Of a stretch of 26,482 nt of DNA, positions 23,997 through 26,482 are shown piece by piece. The notes beneath the pieces were generated by a model. It saw only the letters and a program-made list of their open reading frames with translations, searched no databases and was not told the DNA's origin. The stretch's first letter is position 1, and each line of letters opens with the position of its first letter. Origin of the DNA: a virus; IMG/VR virus record IMGVR_UViG_3300037584_002639, positions 1-26,482 of that record; one strand, 5' to 3'. A program made the translations under genes and the position numbers.

Positions 23997-24072
23997 GCTT
24001 CGCGGCGTCATAATGGAATGTGAAAAGTGCCACGGTGCAGGGGAAATAGAGAATGACGATTATGATGGGTGA
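23905..24072 (+). CDS. DnaJ-type zinc-finger microprotein
   Basis: A 55-aa protein from ATG 23905; the frame is open further upstream but only as an overlap of the preceding gene. It contains two CxxCxGxG-like motifs, CPECGGEG (6-13) and CEKCHGAG (39-46), the signature of the DnaJ central zinc-binding domain, with an extra Cys15. There is no J domain. Such stand-alone fragments occur in phages and may bind unfolded proteins or nucleic acid. Confidence 0.65.
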   Translation: MEYVICPECGGEGKCEYEVAFPDPMAWRGGELRGVIMECEKCHGAGEIENDDYDG

Positions 24073-24286
24073 TGGCACCTTTAAAAAGTATCTCGATATT
24101 AACCTCTGCCCACGATGCATGACCCAACTACCACCCGTAGAGGTGCACGGGCATATTCAATGCTCCGTCTGTCATCTCTACATATCAGAATGTTGTCAGG
24201 GAGAACGCTGTGAATTGCCCAAAGTGCAAGAGCAAGAGCAAAGTGTACGACAGCCGGTCACGAAGGGGGACGGTACACAGGTATAG
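24053..24286 (+). CDS. Small zinc-ribbon protein 3
   Basis: A 77-aa protein that overlaps the preceding gene by 20 nt. Cys19, Cys22, Cys37 and Cys40 (CPRC, 14 residues, CSVC) form a zinc ribbon, followed by ECCQGERC with three more Cys. The loop LPPVEVHGHIQC is reminiscent of small conserved phage proteins. Function is unknown. The 3' part overlaps the next gene by 77 nt. Confidence 0.6.
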   Translation: MTIMMGDGTFKKYLDINLCPRCMTQLPPVEVHGHIQCSVCHLYISECCQGERCELPKVQEQEQSVRQPVTKGDGTQV

Positions 24287-24509
24287 AAAATGCCTGTCTT
24301 GCGACCACAAATATCAAACCGAAGAAGTCTTAGTTCAACCCACCAGAAAAGAACCGCGGCCCACGGCTCCAGTTAAACCGAAAAAACGGGCATTGAAACC
24401 CAGACCGCGGCGCACGGATCCGCTCATGTTAGACATAGATAGTATGTCAGATGATGAACTGATGGCGGCACTAGAAGACGGAAGCGTCAGTCCAGATATG
24501 CTAGACTAG
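24210..24509 (+). CDS. NrdR-like zinc-ribbon protein without ATP-cone
   Basis: A 99-aa protein from GTG 24210, supported by AGGGAG at 24198-24203 six nt upstream. The first 40 residues (CPKC at 3-6, YDSRSRRG, YRKCLSCDHKYQT with Cys28 and Cys31) closely follow the N-terminal zinc ribbon of NrdR, the bacterial repressor of ribonucleotide reductase genes. The ATP-cone of NrdR is absent and is replaced by a basic Pro/Arg-rich linker and an acidic end (DIDSMSDDELMAALEDG). It may be a phage transcription factor. The 3' end overlaps the minus-strand nuclease gene by 23 nt. Confidence 0.65.
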   Translation: MNCPKCKSKSKVYDSRSRRGTVHRYRKCLSCDHKYQTEEVLVQPTRKEPRPTAPVKPKKRALKPRPRRTDPLMLDIDSMSDDELMAALEDGSVSPDMLD

Positions 24510-24885
24510 CTTCCCAAGTCTTACTTTCTAAAAATTTATTATCAAACTTTCGGGGCAGGATACGTTTAGTAATTTGCCCCAATAAACTTTCGACCGGTTT
24601 AAACAAAACACGCTCGCAGTCCAAAGCTACGAGCGCGACAAGGTCACAATCTTTTTTATTTAAGGGTCTTTTCTTGCCGCCCACGCTGGTAACAAATTGA
24701 TATGTCCAATATCTTCTTTGTCTTTTTAGCTCGCTAGACTTTACCTGTATACGAATAAGCCGACCCTCATGGTTCGCGACAATATCTATCGTGTCGAGAT
24801 TTACTATCTCACAAGATACACCTAGCTTCATTAGGCGAACTGCACATATAAATTCGCCAAGCTTTCCCGCTTCAAAATTACGCAA
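24487..24885 (-). CDS. PD-(D/E)XK family nuclease
   Basis: A 132-aa protein on the minus strand from TTG 24885; no in-frame ATG lies upstream, and a GGGGA run is the only nearby ribosome-binding candidate. The conserved core is present: Glu11 in KLGEF, Asp34 in TIDIVA, and the QxK element Gln47-Val-Lys49 in IRIQVKSS. This arrangement fits the small PD-(D/E)XK group that includes I-SspI-type homing endonucleases and Holliday-junction-resolvase-like proteins. It could resolve or trim phage DNA, or act as a homing-type nuclease. It is convergent with the zinc-ribbon operon. Confidence 0.65.
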   Translation of the reverse strand: MRNFEAGKLGEFICAVRLMKLGVSCEIVNLDTIDIVANHEGRLIRIQVKSSELKRQRRYWTYQFVTSVGGKKRPLNKKDCDLVALVALDCERVLFKPVESLLGQITKRILPRKFDNKFLESKTWEASLAYLD

Positions 24886-24939
24886 TCCATTCCCCGATGG
24901 CCGCGCCAGTTCCCATATTTAGTATAACTTTTTTAAAAT

Positions 24940-24948
24940 ATTATAGCA
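24940..24948 (-). promoter_or_regulatory. Extended -10 promoter for the nuclease gene
   Basis: On the minus strand TGCTATAAT, a TGn extension plus a perfect TATAAT, covers 24948-24940. No good -35 is seen. The predicted start is near 24933, about 48 nt before TTG 24885. Confidence 0.55.
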
Positions 24949-24958
24949 AAAATATTTC

Positions 24959-24987
24959 TTGCCTTTTACCCCATAATGTCTTATATA
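24959..24987 (+). promoter_or_regulatory. Sigma70-like promoter upstream of a short untranslated unit
   Basis: TTGCCT at 24959-24964, 17-nt spacer, TATATA at 24982-24987. It is followed within about 70 nt by a terminator and has no credible gene between. It is divergent from the nuclease promoter. Confidence 0.55.
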
Positions 24988-24993
24988 GAATGT

Positions 24994-25062
24994 GCAAACA
25001 GCGATGGTTGCAATTCCCGTAGTAGAAGCCCTCAGAGTGTCCAACAGACTCTGGGGGCTTTT
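24994..25062 (+). ncRNA. Candidate short phage RNA
   Basis: A promoter ending at 24987 predicts a start near 24994. The transcript would end at the terminator T-tract near 25062, giving about 70 nt with a strong 3' hairpin. No protein of convincing size is encoded. It might be a small regulatory RNA, or the remains of a gene reduced to promoter and terminator. Confidence 0.35.
25027..25062 (+). terminator. Rho-independent terminator
   Basis: AGCCCTCAGAGT (25027-25038), a 9-nt loop, and ACTCTGGGGGCT (25048-25059) form a 12-bp stem with one T-G pair, followed by TTTT. It insulates the next promoter, whose -35 starts 7 nt later. Confidence 0.85.
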
Positions 25063-25068
25063 CATTAC

Positions 25069-25097
25069 TTGACATATGGGATAATGTAGGATATATA
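25069..25097 (+). promoter_or_regulatory. Sigma70-like promoter for the terminal small-gene operon
   Basis: TTGACA at 25069-25074, 17-nt spacer, TATATA at 25092-25097. Both boxes and the spacing are identical to the replication-operon promoter at 15665. The spacer contains TATGGGATAA, also found at 23442-23451. The predicted start is near 25104, before ATG 25130. Confidence 0.75.
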
Positions 25098-25129
25098 GAG
25101 AAGACAATCTTAACTACGGGAGAATAAGA

Positions 25130-25408
25130 ATGACAGATGGTTTTATAAAACCTGAAAATCTTGACGCGGTGATGGCTGAGTCAAGACAGTGGCTTGAAGA
25201 AGTTAAGAACTGTGATGATGACGAACAGTATGCTCACGCCTGTGAGATTGGTGGGCAGATAATGGACATCAACATTTGGGATGGTTCAAAACTTTCTAAC
25301 GATAATATGTGGCACTGCGAAGCTATAGAATGCTTTGATGAAAACGGCTTTCATACTCGCGGCTATAGATATCAAAATCTGTGGTCTGTGGCTAAGGAGG
25401 TAAGCTGA
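25130..25408 (+). CDS. Small acidic protein, first of a promoter-led operon
   Basis: A 92-aa acidic protein with GGGAG about 9 nt before ATG 25130 and a strong promoter upstream. It is rich in Asp, Glu and Trp (SRQWLEEVKNCDDDEQYAHA, DINIWDG, MWHCEAIECFDENGF). No known motif is recognised. Its position first behind a strong promoter suggests early, abundant expression, as for small phage proteins that bind host factors. That is inference. Confidence 0.6.
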   Translation: MTDGFIKPENLDAVMAESRQWLEEVKNCDDDEQYAHACEIGGQIMDINIWDGSKLSNDNMWHCEAIECFDENGFHTRGYRYQNLWSVAKEVS

Positions 25409-25560
25409 TGCCAAAATTCAAGGTTTACGTCACGGTGTATCACCGAATTGATGTTGAAGCTAACAGCGTGGAAGAGGCGAAAGAATTAGCTGAAGAAGAA
25501 ATTTGGGACGATCACATTAAGGATGTGATTATTGATGTTGAGGAGAATGAAAATGACTAA
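25408..25560 (+). CDS. 50-residue small protein
   Basis: A 50-aa ORF with a near-perfect ribosome-binding site (AAGGAGG at 25394-25400, 7 nt upstream) and a TGATG overlap with the preceding stop. The product has a beta strand (KFKVYVTVYHRIDVEA) and then an acidic helix (SVEEAKELAEEEIWDD). This beta-alpha pattern, with VEAxSxEEAxxxAEE, recurs in small DpnD/PcfM-like proteins of phages and plasmids. Function is unknown. Confidence 0.7.
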   Translation: MPKFKVYVTVYHRIDVEANSVEEAKELAEEEIWDDHIKDVIIDVEENEND

Positions 25561-25891
25561 CGAATTGCCACCAATCACGGTGGATATCATTAATCACGTG
25601 AGCGGCCTGTCAAATATCGTAGGCCACGTAACTGCAATCGGGGGCGATGCTCGCCTTATGGCATGGGACGGCAATGATGATTACTGGGTCTGGCTCGAAG
25701 TTGACGAAGATAATAAATTTAACGTCTTGGTCAACCTTGATGCCGCTCCGTCTCTTGATGACAAAGTGTTAAACGTAATCGGCTATTGTGGGTTCCACAA
25801 CATTCCTTATCAAATCAATCATAAAGAGGAGATAGCGGATAATGATTGGTTCTTGGAATATGGAGATGATGATGCCAATGAAGAAAGATGA
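25553..25891 (+). CDS. Small acidic protein of unknown function
   Basis: A 112-aa protein. ATG 25553 is preferred because AGGAG at 25541-25545 is 7 nt upstream; ATG 25547 is too close to it. It overlaps the preceding gene by 8 nt. The product is acidic, with alternating hydrophobic segments (PPITVDIINHVSGLSNIVGHV, DDYWVWLEVDEDNKFNVLVNL). No family is recognised. It is probably part of the early small-gene operon. Confidence 0.6.
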   Translation: MTNELPPITVDIINHVSGLSNIVGHVTAIGGDARLMAWDGNDDYWVWLEVDEDNKFNVLVNLDAAPSLDDKVLNVIGYCGFHNIPYQINHKEEIADNDWFLEYGDDDANEER

Positions 25892-26060
25892 AATATTTAA
25901 CCTGTCTAAAAACATAGACTTCACTGAAGCTCTGGGCGATGTTAATATGTGTGTACAGTTATATGCATCCCGCATTGCCGCTGAAGGCGAACACAGTCCA
26001 GAGGCCGTGGCCCGCGCACAACGGGTCTTGGCATCATGGGAAAGGATTAAACGCGGATGA
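25872..26060 (+). CDS. Small helical protein of unknown function
   Basis: A 62-aa protein. ATG 25872 has GGAG six nt upstream (25862-25865). ATG 25842, with AGGAG at 25827-25831, is also possible and would extend the overlap with the preceding gene to 50 nt. The product looks all-helical with a basic end (SPEAVARAQRVLASWERIKRG). It is coupled to the next gene by ATGA. Confidence 0.5.
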   Translation: MPMKKDEIFNLSKNIDFTEALGDVNMCVQLYASRIAAEGEHSPEAVARAQRVLASWERIKRG

Positions 26061-26296
26061 GCGAAACAGACTTCGACAGAGCTGGTGATGAGATAAACGC
26101 CCTTATTGATGAAATGATGGACGAAGACCTCAACGCCGGTGCCGTGCTCGGTGGTATGCTCACTGCAATTGTGTTCCGCCTCATAGTCAGCTCACCAAAC
26201 AGCACAACAGCTATAGGCATGATTACATCGTGCATGGCCAGCGGTGCGCGTATCGCGGCTGAATATGAGGAAACCGAAAATGAAACCTGCCATTAA
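26057..26296 (+). CDS. Small protein with hydrophobic centre
   Basis: A 79-aa protein coupled to the preceding gene by ATGA. An acidic N-terminus (DEINALIDEMMDEDLNAG) precedes about 40 mostly hydrophobic residues (AVLGGMLTAIVFRLIV, then AIGMITSCMASGARIA). This could be two short membrane helices or a helical bundle core. No family is recognised. It is the last gene before the terminal non-coding stretch. Confidence 0.55.
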   Translation: MSETDFDRAGDEINALIDEMMDEDLNAGAVLGGMLTAIVFRLIVSSPNSTTAIGMITSCMASGARIAAEYEETENETCH

Positions 26297-26352
26297 ACAC
26301 GGTTCAAGATGCAGGTGATAAAAACCAAAAAGGGCAAAGGCTCGTATAAAAG

Positions 26353-26377
26353 AAAAGACCGCACTCAGCGGTCTTTT
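26353..26377 (+). terminator. Rho-independent terminator of the small-gene operon
   Basis: AAAAGACCGC (26353-26362), loop ACTCA, and GCGGTCTTTT (26368-26377) form a perfect 10-bp stem that continues into TTATTTTTTA. The A-rich left flank means it could also work on the minus strand. Confidence 0.9.
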
Positions 26378-26383
26378 TATTTT

Positions 26384-26434
26384 TTAGGGGCAGAGAAAGT
26401 TTTAACCAGCCGATCCCAATATCTCTGCCCCTAA
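26384..26434. repeat. Perfect 13-bp inverted repeat after the terminator
   Basis: TTAGGGGCAGAGA (26384-26396) and TCTCTGCCCCTAA (26422-26434) are exact inverted repeats around a 25-nt loop that itself contains CCAGCC. A further imperfect hairpin, CCGGCCT/AGGCTGG, follows at 26441-26461. This non-coding stretch (26297-26482) holds the terminator, this structure, and no convincing gene. Confidence 0.8.
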
Positions 26435-26482
26435 CATATACCGGCCTGTAACCAAGGCTGGAAGCTAAAAATGCGATGAGCA

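Noticed and set aside
24878-24916. Minus-strand leader peptide MGTGAAIGEWIA overlapping the nuclease start
   Set aside because: It could couple translation to the TTG start, but there is no ribosome-binding site and 12 codons are too few to support.
25003-25071. Short ORF MVAIPVVEALRVS... between the 24959 promoter and its terminator
   Set aside because: Only 22 codons, no ribosome-binding site, and its 3' half is the terminator hairpin. A non-coding transcript seems likelier.
26309-26434. A 41-codon ORF (ATG 26309) through the terminal hairpins
   Set aside because: It has no ribosome-binding site and reads through both the terminator stem and the inverted repeat; structure explains the sequence better.
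1-26482. tRNA genes, CRISPR arrays, insertion sequences, integrase
   Set aside because: No cloverleaf-like sequence, no regularly spaced repeats, no transposase or recombinase motif was seen by eye.

Overview
The window is a contiguous piece of a tailed, dsDNA phage genome. It holds most of a virion module, a complete DNA replication module and the start of an accessory region of small genes. There are no ribosomal RNA, tRNA, CRISPR or insertion-sequence signals. The large internal-virion-type proteins, a small T7-like family A polymerase and the absence of an obvious tape-measure or sheath gene suggest a podovirus-like phage. The protein styles recall marine virioplankton phages of alphaproteobacteria. 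That host guess rests on resemblance, not on a search.

Region 1 (1-14209, all +) is a tightly packed virion operon with stop/start overlaps such as ATGA and TAATG. It runs from a tail-fibre-assembly-like protein, through a virion protein split over two ORFs and a small conserved protein, to a run of internal/ejection-type proteins. These are a 575-aa protein with a cationic amphipathic stretch, a 260-aa Gln/Ala-rich coiled protein, a 979-aa repeat protein and a 1488-aa protein. Fused to the end of this operon is the most striking gene, a 170-aa homologue of the HlyC/RtxC toxin-activating lysine acyltransferases (12751-13263). A low-complexity Gly/Pro/Asn-rich protein follows. No RTX toxin is visible, so the acyltransferase may modify a virion protein.

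Region 2 (14206-22880) is DNA metabolism. A SNF2-like SF2 helicase lies alone on the minus strand. It shares a compact region of two face-to-face overlapping promoters with the + strand replication operon. That operon encodes a conserved small phage protein, a putative ssDNA-binding protein ending in an SSB-like acidic tip, an archaeo-eukaryotic-type primase, a UvrD-like SF1 helicase, small coupled ORFs including a DUF6378-like protein, and a family A DNA polymerase with a 3'-5' exonuclease. The polymerase has Leu at the position equivalent to E. coli Pol I Phe762, a state associated with temperate or slow-replicating phages.

Region 3 (22881-26482) holds small regulatory and accessory genes in units bounded by good terminators and sigma70-like promoters. 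They include a 46-aa ribbon-helix-helix protein, an AT-hook protein, four overlapping zinc-ribbon proteins, a PD-(D/E)XK nuclease on the minus strand, a possible ~70-nt RNA, and a run of five short acidic or hydrophobic ORFs. The window ends in a strongly structured non-coding stretch.
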